A stretch of DNA of 38,689 nt from Legionellaceae bacterium (lineage in GTDB: Bacteria; Pseudomonadota; Gammaproteobacteria; Legionellales; Legionellaceae), in assembly GCA_029212465.1 (NCBI GenBank), contig JARGNV010000007.1:1-38689 (forward strand), written 5' to 3'. This document shows, one piece after another, positions 31,884 through 38,689 of the stretch. Under the pieces are notes generated by a model that saw only the letters and a list, made by a program, of their open reading frames with translations, was not told the origin of the DNA and did not search any database. The first letter of the stretch is position 1; each line of letters starts with the position of its first letter. The translations under genes and the position numbers were made by a program.

Positions 31884-32702
31884 TTATGCTTGTGCTAACA
31901 TTGAAAAGCTCTCAATCAGCAAAATAATACCCGCTAAAAGTAACATAAAAAAACCAAACAAGCGCTTCAGTTCACGTCCATCTGTATGTTGATTAAATCG
32001 AATTCCTAAAAACATACCCAAAATAGCAAGGCCTAAAAAAGGCCCCAGTACCAACCAATCAATATACAAACCAGCGAGTAAATCTCCTTGAAACCCAACC
32101 AATGAATTTACCATAATGACAGCAAGCGATGTGCCAATCGCCTCTTTCATCGATAAATCAAACAAAGTAATCAATGCCGGAATAATTAAAAAACCGCCTC
32201 CCGCACCAACAAGGCCTGCAAGCACCCCCACACTACCGCTACCAAGCACAAGTTTCACGGGATGTAAATGTTTATCCGCCGCAATTTTATCCGCTTGTTT
32301 TTTTGTGACAGGCTTTAACATCAGCCAACCTGCAAGCAACATCAAAAACGCAAAAATCGCCATGATAAATGTGCCTTTTGATAACAACAGCGTATTCACT
32401 TGTAAAACAGGATCTGGGATATTGGGCACGATGAAACGCCGTGTTAATAAAATCATAATGGTTGATGGCAACACAAAAATGAAGGTATCTCGCGCGCGAA
32501 TTAACCCTTGCTGCCAATAGCTAAATGTTCCTACAGCTGCAGTACTGCCAACCACAAGTAGTGAATATCCCGTTGCAACAAATGGGCTTAGACCAAATAA
32601 ATATACCAAAATAGGCACGGTCAGCATGGAGCCTCCGCTGCCAATAAAGCCTAAAACAAGCCCCATTAAAATGGCCAACAGGAAACCACTTATCATTAAC
32701 AA
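31884..32702 (-). CDS. TSUP-family (TauE/SafE) permease
   Basis: About 272 residues from TTG 32702, where GAGAGGAG ends 8 nt upstream; the frame also starts at GTG 32720, overlapping the rhodanese stop (GTGA). Seven or eight membrane segments with the two family half-repeats GFIGSGGSMLTVPILVYLFG and AGLVGAGGGFLIIPALITLF. TSUP proteins move sulfite, sulfoacetate or other organosulfur anions across the inner membrane. Next to a rhodanese, as often found, so a role in sulfur-compound handling is likely. Confidence 0.88.
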   Translation of the reverse strand: MLMISGFLLAILMGLVLGFIGSGGSMLTVPILVYLFGLSPFVATGYSLLVVGSTAAVGTFSYWQQGLIRARDTFIFVLPSTIMILLTRRFIVPNIPDPVLQVNTLLLSKGTFIMAIFAFLMLLAGWLMLKPVTKKQADKIAADKHLHPVKLVLGSGSVGVLAGLVGAGGGFLIIPALITLFDLSMKEAIGTSLAVIMVNSLVGFQGDLLAGLYIDWLVLGPFLGLAILGMFLGIRFNQHTDGRELKRLFGFFMLLLAGIILLIESFSMLAQA

Positions 32703-32716
32703 AGCGTACGCTCCTC

Positions 32717-33049
32717 TCACATAGCGGATGATGCACTCTCAACCGGGTACCCAAGCGCAATCCACGCCAAAATACCACCTTCCAAATTATACACCTGTAA
32801 CTCGGGCCGCTCTTTTAATAATTTCTCACAAGCAAGCTGACTACGTTTGCCAGAGCGGCAATGTATCACAAGCTTTTTTGTTGCATCATGCGGAATCGCA
32901 TCGTAAGTGACGTCGCTAAGCGGAATCAGTACGGTATTTAAAATATGAGCCTCTTCATATTCGCTCGGCTCGCGCACATCAACCACAACCACATCGTTGT
33001 CCACCAATGCTTCCTTTAAAGTCGCTGCATCCATTGTTTCAACTTGCAT
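32717..33049 (-). CDS. Single-domain rhodanese
   Basis: 110 residues, one rhodanese domain. Active-site loop HCRSGKRS with Cys64, preceded by VVDVREPSEYEEAHI and followed by LEGGILAWIALGYP. It passes sulfane sulfur to acceptors such as cyanide or thioredoxin. Lies between ftsB (15 bp upstream) and the TSUP gene, whose start region it overlaps. No signal peptide, so cytoplasmic. Confidence 0.92.
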   Translation of the reverse strand: MQVETMDAATLKEALVDNDVVVVDVREPSEYEEAHILNTVLIPLSDVTYDAIPHDATKKLVIHCRSGKRSQLACEKLLKERPELQVYNLEGGILAWIALGYPVESASSAM

Positions 33050-33064
33050 ACATTTACCCCATAT

Positions 33065-33334
33065 TTAATTCACAAAATGATAATACGTCTCGTCTTCCTT
33101 CACCATACCAAGCTCATAGCGTGCTCGCTCTTCAAGCGCTTGCTCACCTGACTTTAACTCCGCCACATCCGCTTCAAGCGCACGATTGCGTGCAGCAAGC
33201 TGTTGGTTTTCGTAAGCGCGCGCTTCTAATTTTTTCTCAGCATGGAACCATTTAGGTAAGCTATCTCCCCCAAACCACAACTTATATTGCAGCCCAAACA
33301 GTATCACTACAAGCGCTACAATCATTAAGCGCAT
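33065..33334 (-). CDS. ftsB: Cell division protein FtsB
   Basis: 89 residues. One N-terminal membrane helix (MRLMIVALVVILFGLQYKLWF), a short GGDSLP stretch, then a periplasmic coiled coil (about 30-72: LEARAYENQQLAARNRALEA) and the end ERARYELGMVKEDETYY, all typical. It bridges FtsL and FtsQ in the divisome. AGGAGGGGG ribosome binding site. It heads a minus-strand run with the rhodanese, TSUP and glycosyltransferase genes and is divergent from hemC. Confidence 0.92.
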   Translation of the reverse strand: MRLMIVALVVILFGLQYKLWFGGDSLPKWFHAEKKLEARAYENQQLAARNRALEADVAELKSGEQALEERARYELGMVKEDETYYHFVN

Positions 33335-33392
33335 ACCCCCTCCTTGCTCATCATGTTATCATCACGCAATTGCTATCATACCAAAAGGCACC

Positions 33393-34322
33393 ATGTCATC
33401 ACCAACGCTTCTTCGTATTGCAACCCGCCAAAGCCCTTTAGCGCTCTGGCAAGCAAACCATGTACGAACACAATTACTGGCACATCACCCACATCTTACA
33501 ATTGAGTTGCTTCCTATCACGACATCAGGCGATCGCTTTTTAAATACTAAACTACTCGATATAGGCGGCAAAGGATTATTTGTAAAAGAGCTTGAAGAAG
33601 CATTACTCGAGAAAAGAGCAGATCTTGCCGTACACTCCATGAAAGATATGCCATCAACCCTTCCAGACGGCCTCGTTCTCAACACTATTTTTGCAAGACA
33701 AAACCCACTAGATGCATTTGTTAGTCATCAATACCCAACGCTCAATAGCCTCCCCAAAGGTGCCGTTGTCGGTACATCAAGCTTAAGACGTGCTGCCCAG
33801 CTACTTGCACACCGTCCAGATTTAATCATTCAACCCATCAGAGGCAATGTTGGCACACGACTCAAAAAACTCGAAACCGAAAACTATGACGCAACCATGC
33901 TTGCAGCAGCGGGCCTTGAGCGCTTGGGTCTTCAAGCACGCATCCAAGAAACCTTACCCGAACACATCATGCTACCTGCACCAGGACAAGGTGCATTGGG
34001 TATTGAGTGCCGAGAGAGTGATGCTGCATTAAAACAATTACTCGTGCCACTACATGATGAAAGTACTGCGCGCATTATCCAGGCAGAACGTCATGTTAAC
34101 CACGCACTAGGCGGCAGTTGTCATACCCCCATTGCCATTTATTGCAGACCGACCACCAAAGGTTTACTGAGGCTCGATGCACGTATTGCTTCTCCCGATG
34201 GAAAAGTGATGATTCAAGAAACACAAACTGGACCCACAACGGATGCGCAAATACTTGCAGAAGCCGCAGTAGAAGGGCTCAACGCAAAAGGTGCACTCAC
34301 ACTTTTGAGGCCTCATGAATAA
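33393..34322 (+). CDS. hemC: Porphobilinogen deaminase (hydroxymethylbilane synthase)
   Basis: 309 residues, normal length. RIATRQSPLALWQA at the start, TSGDRFL, GKGLFVKELEEALL, AVHSMKDMP, GTSSLRRAAQL, PIRGNVGTRLKKL and the dipyrromethane-cofactor Cys243 in LGGSCHTPIA. It joins four porphobilinogens for heme synthesis. Divergent from ftsB with a 58-bp gap; first gene of hemC-hemD-hemX-hemY. Confidence 0.97.
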   Translation: MSSPTLLRIATRQSPLALWQANHVRTQLLAHHPHLTIELLPITTSGDRFLNTKLLDIGGKGLFVKELEEALLEKRADLAVHSMKDMPSTLPDGLVLNTIFARQNPLDAFVSHQYPTLNSLPKGAVVGTSSLRRAAQLLAHRPDLIIQPIRGNVGTRLKKLETENYDATMLAAAGLERLGLQARIQETLPEHIMLPAPGQGALGIECRESDAALKQLLVPLHDESTARIIQAERHVNHALGGSCHTPIAIYCRPTTKGLLRLDARIASPDGKVMIQETQTGPTTDAQILAEAAVEGLNAKGALTLLRPHE

Positions 34323-35037
34323 CGCGCTTGATTTTAAAGGGTTACGTGTTTTAAACACGCGTCCTGCACACCTTGCAGGAAAAACCTCACGTCACATCAT
34401 CAAGGCTGGCGGCACACCTGTGATGCTCCCCTTACTGACCATTGCTGCGACACCTCCTAGCTGGCTTGAGAGCCTCCCCCCACTTCAAAGCATGCAGCAC
34501 GCTATTTTTACAAGCCCTAATGCCGTCACTTACTTTTTTAAACACGATAAAAACCAAGACTTTCCCAATCACATTTGCACGTATGCCATTGGTCCCGGTA
34601 CCACACATGCCCTTCGCACCGGCCACATTTTAAATGTCATACAGCCCGAAAAACCTGATAGCGAGCACCTTCTGCGACTCGATAACTTAATACATGTGAA
34701 GCATCAAAATGTATTACTGGTTAAAGGGATTGGCGGGCGCACGCTCATTGAAAAAACCCTCGTTGCACGCGGTGCACACCTTATTCCAGTTGAAGTATAT
34801 CAGCGCTTATTGCCAAAATACGATTCCAATACTATTAACTCACTCTGGCATGAAGACGCAGTCGATATTATACTCATAACCAGTCAAACGGCACTCCAGC
34901 ATTTGTTTGCTTTATTTGGTGAAAAAGCAACGCCCTGGCTCCAAAGTAAGCCATGTCTTGTCATCAGTGACCGTTTAGCCAAAGCCGCACACCTAAGCGG
35001 TTTTAAAACAATTATCACCAACCAAACTGGTATTTAA
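34315..35037 (+). CDS. hemD: Uroporphyrinogen-III synthase
   Basis: 240 residues. The family is poorly conserved, but VLNTRPAHLAGK at the start, IFTSPNAVTYFF, YAIGPGTTHAL, LLVKGIGGRTLIEKTLVARG and IILITSQTALQHLF fit well. It closes and inverts ring D of hydroxymethylbilane. Its ATG overlaps hemC by 8 bp. Confidence 0.92.
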   Translation: MNNALDFKGLRVLNTRPAHLAGKTSRHIIKAGGTPVMLPLLTIAATPPSWLESLPPLQSMQHAIFTSPNAVTYFFKHDKNQDFPNHICTYAIGPGTTHALRTGHILNVIQPEKPDSEHLLRLDNLIHVKHQNVLLVKGIGGRTLIEKTLVARGAHLIPVEVYQRLLPKYDSNTINSLWHEDAVDIILITSQTALQHLFALFGEKATPWLQSKPCLVISDRLAKAAHLSGFKTIITNQTGI

Positions 35038-35066
35038 ATCCATTATAAGAAAGGACCTTATTTGTC

Positions 35067-36095
35067 ATGACCGACATTAACACCGAAACATCTAAAACAC
35101 CCACAGAAACATCCACACACACCAAACGTCCAGGCACAGCTGCCCTGTGGCTACTGACCCTATTTGCAATATTAGCAGCGCTCACAGCACTTTATATGAA
35201 TCAACAACTCGCACACAACTTAGAGAAACAATTCACATCATTGCACGCAACGCTTGATGTGCTCACACAACAACAAACCAATACCGAGGCACGCCTAAAG
35301 GCATATCGTGCCGTCACAATGTCTCGTGAGGCACGCAGTGAAAAAGCACGCCTTGAGTTTGAAAAAAACTTAAAAGAAACCTTGCAGCAACACCAAAATA
35401 CTTCAGACGACTGGCGCCTCCTTAAAGCACGGCACCTACTCGAGCTTGCAGGACTCAATGCGCATTGGAGCCACGATAAAGACGCAACCGCTGCAATGCT
35501 CAGCGAAGCAGATACCATACTTGCGCCGCTACATAACCCGGCTTTAATCTCTGTTAGAAAAGCACTCGCACATGATATTCATCAGGTAAAAAGCACGCCC
35601 ACAACCGATATAACAGGACTCCTCACACAATTAAACAGCGCTATCCAACATACCTGGAGCCTACCCGTCAATCCACTGCCAGAAGAAAGGGCACCGACGT
35701 CTACGCCCCCCAAAACCCACAAAGAAGCCGCTTTAAACTTCTTAAATCGCTTGGTTACTATACGACATCACACAGATACCTTATTGCCTGAGTCAACACT
35801 TGCTTTTGAAGGAATACTCCGTGCAACCATTCGTCTCAACCTTCAAGAGGCTGAATGGGCTGTGTTAGAGCAAAACAATACTGTCTATCAACTCGCGCTC
35901 GAGCAAGCCATTCAAACCCTCGAAAAAAGCTTTATCTCTGATAAAGCGCAAACAAGAGCACTGATTGAATTACTCAATCAACTCAAACAAACCACACTCA
36001 GTGACACACAAATAATTCCAGAAAGTGCATTAACCGCCTTAAATGAAATCATTGCTAATACCAAACGTCATACCTCACCAGGAGACGCATCATGA
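35067..36095 (+). CDS. hemX: HemX-like membrane protein
   Basis: 342 residues. A short Thr-rich cytoplasmic N-terminus, one membrane helix (AALWLLTLFAILAALTALYM, about 25-45), then a long helical, Gln-rich domain with a coiled coil (about 48-110). Matches the HemX family found between hemD and hemY; despite older annotation as a methyltransferase it has no such fold, and its role in heme synthesis is unclear. It overlaps hemY by 4 bp. Confidence 0.87.
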   Translation: MTDINTETSKTPTETSTHTKRPGTAALWLLTLFAILAALTALYMNQQLAHNLEKQFTSLHATLDVLTQQQTNTEARLKAYRAVTMSREARSEKARLEFEKNLKETLQQHQNTSDDWRLLKARHLLELAGLNAHWSHDKDATAAMLSEADTILAPLHNPALISVRKALAHDIHQVKSTPTTDITGLLTQLNSAIQHTWSLPVNPLPEERAPTSTPPKTHKEAALNFLNRLVTIRHHTDTLLPESTLAFEGILRATIRLNLQEAEWAVLEQNNTVYQLALEQAIQTLEKSFISDKAQTRALIELLNQLKQTTLSDTQIIPESALTALNEIIANTKRHTSPGDAS

Positions 36096-37276
36096 TAAGA
36101 ACAGGCCTTATGTTGCTACTTTTAATTGCATCTGTCTGGCTAGGTGTTCAATTTCATGGTGACCCGGGTTATGTGCTGGTCGTCATTCGAAACTGGAGCA
36201 TCGAAAGCACGCTTTGGGTAGCACTGTTTGCAATGTTTGTGCTTTTTTCACTGCTTCACCTACTCTTGCTGTCTTATCGAAAAACTGCCTATATACCTAT
36301 TTTTTGGCATCATTGGCGACTAAAACACCGTGCTGAACGCGCGCGCGATAAAACAACAAAAGGCCTCATTGAATTCAGTGAGGGCTACTGGAAAGCAGCA
36401 AAAACACACCTCATACAAGCACTTCCCCATACAGAAACACCACTGATTAATTATCTCATTGCAGCGCGTGCCGCCCAAGAATTAGGAGATACCAAGCTTC
36501 GAGACAATTATTTGCGTGAAGCGCAACACTCTATGCCTGATGCAAAAATTGCTGTTGAACTGACGCAAGCACAATTACAACTTGCACACCAGCAATGGGA
36601 GCAAGCACTTGCAACACTGAGACACTTACACGATTTAGCCCCCAAGCACCCCTATGTCTTAAAGCTGCTTGCGAATCTCTACGAAGCCATTGAAGATTGG
36701 GACCAACTCATTACATTACTGCCAAGCATTACACGGTTTAATGCGTTATCCAGTAAGCAATTAAAACGTCTAACGCATATTGCTTATGTCGGCGAAGTAA
36801 AGCGCCTCATTGCGCAAGAAGCATGGGAAGCACTCGATACACAAGTTGAACACCTACCCAAGGCCCTCAAGCAAGACGCTGTTATCATTGCCCATTATGC
36901 ACAAGCGCTCATCACACAAAACGAATCAGTTCGCGCCGAAATGGTATTACGCCGTGCTTTACAAAAACAGCTGATACCTGAGTTGCTTGAAATGTATACT
37001 CAACTACCACCCAGCACCGTTCGCTTATCAGCCATTGAAACCCTCTTAAAGCAACACCCACACGCGGCTATATTGCATTACTGCCTGGGTAAGCTTTACA
37101 CATACCAACAGCTCTTTGGAAAAGCAGAGACACATTTAAAACAAAGCATCGAGATAAAACCATCTCCAGAAAACTACCAAGCGCTCGGACACTTGCTAAG
37201 CCTCCTGAAAGACTCAAAAGGTGCATTAGATGCTTATAAGAAAGGACTAGAACAAGCACTTACGGCTCAGCAATAA
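36092..37276 (+). CDS. hemY: HemY, TPR-containing membrane protein
   Basis: 394 residues. Two N-terminal membrane helices (about 4-19 and 41-63) with the HemY_N region, then TPR-like helical pairs (QWEQALATLRHLHDLAPKHP, AKTHLIQALPHTETP, GKAETHLKQSIEIKPSPENY). A gammaproteobacterial family of the hem operon thought to help late heme synthesis; not the Bacillus oxidase of the same name. Its last 17 bp overlap the convergent hydrolase gene. Confidence 0.9.
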   Translation: MIRTGLMLLLLIASVWLGVQFHGDPGYVLVVIRNWSIESTLWVALFAMFVLFSLLHLLLLSYRKTAYIPIFWHHWRLKHRAERARDKTTKGLIEFSEGYWKAAKTHLIQALPHTETPLINYLIAARAAQELGDTKLRDNYLREAQHSMPDAKIAVELTQAQLQLAHQQWEQALATLRHLHDLAPKHPYVLKLLANLYEAIEDWDQLITLLPSITRFNALSSKQLKRLTHIAYVGEVKRLIAQEAWEALDTQVEHLPKALKQDAVIIAHYAQALITQNESVRAEMVLRRALQKQLIPELLEMYTQLPPSTVRLSAIETLLKQHPHAAILHYCLGKLYTYQQLFGKAETHLKQSIEIKPSPENYQALGHLLSLLKDSKGALDAYKKGLEQALTAQQ

Positions 37277-38117
37277 CCATTTGCGTTTGCGTACCAAGGT
37301 TTGCAATACTTAGCACAACTTCATCACCCGGCTTTAAAAAGTGCTCTCCCCCTAAATACTTTGGGTTACCGGGGGCTGAGCCCATTGAAATAACATCACC
37401 TGGATAAAGCGTAAAATATTGGCTCACATAACTCACAACTGAAATATCATCATGAATATAATGTTGTGTGTTAAAAGTTTGTCTTGATTCTTGATTCACC
37501 CACAGATTGACTTCCAATTGATTGGGGTTTTTCACGTCATCTTGTGTTACCAAATAAGGACCAAGAGGCGCTGCATTGTCAAAACACTTTCCTTTTGTAA
37601 ATTGTGAGTCTCCCACTTCAAACTGCAAAAATCGCTCGGAAAGATCGTTCATGCACGTGTATCCCAAGATAAAGTCACGCGCCTTCTCTTTAGGAATATA
37701 CTTGCCTTGCCGCCCTATCACAATTGCAAGCTCTGCCTCACAATCTAGCTTTTGCATGAGCGGTGTATATAAAATAGGATCGCTCGGGCCACATACACAT
37801 GAGCTAGGCTTCATAAATAGCAGCATCTCTTTTTCAGAAAAAGGGCGCACCCCCAATTGCTCAGCATGTAAGACCGAATTAAATCCAACACACACAATTT
37901 TTCCGGGCGCTCCAACAGATGCACCCAAACGAACCGAGCTATCTATCTTTGATAATTGCTCAATGTCTATGGCGCGCAGCTGCTCTAAAAATTGGGGTGC
38001 CTTCAACACCTCAGGAGAAAAGTCTGGAAAATAATATGACAAGTCGCGGATGATATGATTTGCATCTAGCACACCGGGTTTTTCTTCACCGAGCACACCA
38101 TACCTTAATAGCTTCAT
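37260..38117 (-). CDS. Fumarylacetoacetate hydrolase family protein
   Basis: 285 residues. Short N-terminal domain, then the FAH catalytic domain: KIVCVGFNSVLHAEQLG, the metal site DCEAELAIVIG with the E-x-E pair, GYTCMNDLSER, KCFDNAAPLGPYLV and GDVISMGSAPG. Family members are Mg-dependent hydrolases, decarboxylases or isomerases of 2-oxo acids or acylpyruvates; the substrate here cannot be read. The ATG follows a perfect hairpin that reaches its ribosome binding site. It converges with and overlaps hemY. Confidence 0.88.
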   Translation of the reverse strand: MKLLRYGVLGEEKPGVLDANHIIRDLSYYFPDFSPEVLKAPQFLEQLRAIDIEQLSKIDSSVRLGASVGAPGKIVCVGFNSVLHAEQLGVRPFSEKEMLLFMKPSSCVCGPSDPILYTPLMQKLDCEAELAIVIGRQGKYIPKEKARDFILGYTCMNDLSERFLQFEVGDSQFTKGKCFDNAAPLGPYLVTQDDVKNPNQLEVNLWVNQESRQTFNTQHYIHDDISVVSYVSQYFTLYPGDVISMGSAPGNPKYLGGEHFLKPGDEVVLSIANLGTQTQMVIAEP

Positions 38118-38121
38118 TATC

Positions 38122-38156
38122 CTATACTCAATGGTTACATACTACATTGAGTATAG
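38122..38156. promoter_or_regulatory. Perfect 12-bp inverted repeat at the FAH-family gene start
   Basis: Arms CTATACTCAATG (38122-38133) and CATTGAGTATAG (38145-38156), 11-nt loop. In the transcript of the FAH-family gene the 3' arm ends in AUAG immediately before GAUAAUG, so the stem includes part of the AGGA ribosome binding site. It is also 8 bp from the stop of the neighbouring gene. No T-tract. Either an operator for a dimeric regulator or a translation-control hairpin. Confidence 0.55.
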
Positions 38157-38164
38157 TTCAGAAG

Positions 38165-38689
38165 TTACGTGTTTCCGAACCCTGTCATGACACCCTCATC
38201 GGTCTCCGCTCTTTCCGATGCTTTATGCATGGTTAAAGGCGGCAGCTTCGTCAACATACAGTTACGCCGGCGCAAATCCACGACCTCTGTCATCTGAGAA
38301 GTAATGGGAGCACATGGCTCCTCTTCTCTATCCGGCCCTCGAAACATCCCGTCACGCAGCCAATGCTTTTTAAAAGCGCTTCGCACATGAGCCCTATTAC
38401 ACACCTTGTGCTGCGGAGGTGACTCGGGTATTTCTGAAGAGACAGATACCGCTATCTCAGGCAATACAGTCACGCTTTGCTGATTTTCACGCTTGTTTTC
38501 AGCACGCAATAAACGTAAATCATCAATCGTCAGCCTCGACACATTCTGCAACATCGACAATGTGCGTTGCGCTTCTGAAGATAGCTTATCAACACAGCGT
38601 AAAAAAACGGGCTCGAGCTCTAAGTAGCCGTCAGATATAGCAATATGATGTCCGATGGTATTTTGAGACTCATCTGTTGCAAGTAGCAT
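38165..38689 (-). CDS. Unrecognised protein, cut by the window edge
   Basis: At least 174 residues; the frame is open to the last base of the window. An ATG sits exactly at the edge, but the gene may begin beyond it. No family recognised. The visible part is hydrophilic, without membrane segments, with a Pro/Ser-rich middle (IAVSVSSEIPESPPQHK) and an acidic C-terminus (HKASERAETDEGVMTGFGNT). An acidic tail is also seen in Dot/Icm substrates, but this is only suggestive. Downstream is the hairpin at 38122-38156. Confidence 0.5.
   Translation of the reverse strand: MLLATDESQNTIGHHIAISDGYLELEPVFLRCVDKLSSEAQRTLSMLQNVSRLTIDDLRLLRAENKRENQQSVTVLPEIAVSVSSEIPESPPQHKVCNRAHVRSAFKKHWLRDGMFRGPDREEEPCAPITSQMTEVVDLRRRNCMLTKLPPLTMHKASERAETDEGVMTGFGNT

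Noticed and set aside
38500-38689. Right-edge protein as a type IV secretion substrate
   Set aside because: Only an acidic tail hints at this; the gene is incomplete and no domain is recognisable, so it is left as unrecognised.

Overview
The window comes from a bacterial chromosome of moderate G+C, most likely a gammaproteobacterium of the order Legionellales (Coxiellaceae or relatives). This is an inference. It rests on Pal/CpoB/QueE, HemCDXY and FtsB of gammaproteobacterial type next to an almost complete mevalonate pathway (which most Gammaproteobacteria lack but Legionella and Coxiella have), and on a protein with Legionella-like C-terminal repeats.

Layout. (1) 1-7.7 kb: a four-gene amidoligase-type cluster. 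It holds a class-II glutamine-amidotransferase-like/transglutaminase fusion whose catalytic Cys2 is Ser, a transglutaminase-DUF2126 (putative amidoligase) protein, an alpha-E protein and a circularly permuted ATP-grasp protein. Such sets are predicted to make or attach a small peptide; no substrate is known. (2) 7.8-10.7 kb: a three-part fusion of an FAD monooxygenase, a DUF4166-like segment and a TIGR01777-type SDR, behind a perfect 9-bp-arm palindrome. (3) 10.76-13.42 kb: a decayed Tn402/Tn5053-like transposon with recognisable ends, broken tniA/tniQ remnants, a res-like region, a serine resolvase and one unrecognised cargo gene that could be an effector. (4) 13.4-17.2 kb: a PAP2-like protein with an altered active site, then a small relic island bounded by a 47-bp duplication of the 3' end of tRNA-Arg(UCG). 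The island carries a secreted hypothetical protein, an IS3-family element with a frameshifted orfA, and a gene tail cut by that element.

(5) 17.2-28.2 kb: housekeeping block. Two tRNA-Lys genes; fni-mvaA-phosphomevalonate kinase on the minus strand; then, divergently, an MCE-type lipid ABC transporter (STAS-permease, ATPase, MCE protein, auxiliary lipoprotein), pal, cpoB, queE, mvaD and mevalonate kinase. Together the two arms convert HMG-CoA to IPP/DMAPP; HMG-CoA synthase is not in the window. (6) 28.3-33.3 kb, minus strand: DUF6194 protein with a MerR/TipAS regulator, a large glycosyltransferase, a TSUP permease, a rhodanese and FtsB. (7) 33.4-38.7 kb: hemC-hemD-hemX-hemY, a convergent overlapping fumarylacetoacetase-family hydrolase with a perfect 12-bp hairpin at its ribosome binding site, and a partial unrecognised gene at the right edge.

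Several genes (mvaA, the MCE gene, the TSUP gene) appear to start at TTG codons placed exactly 7-8 nt after strong Shine-Dalgarno sequences, so the longest open frames over-extend them. All functions are assigned by reading sequence motifs; no database search was run.
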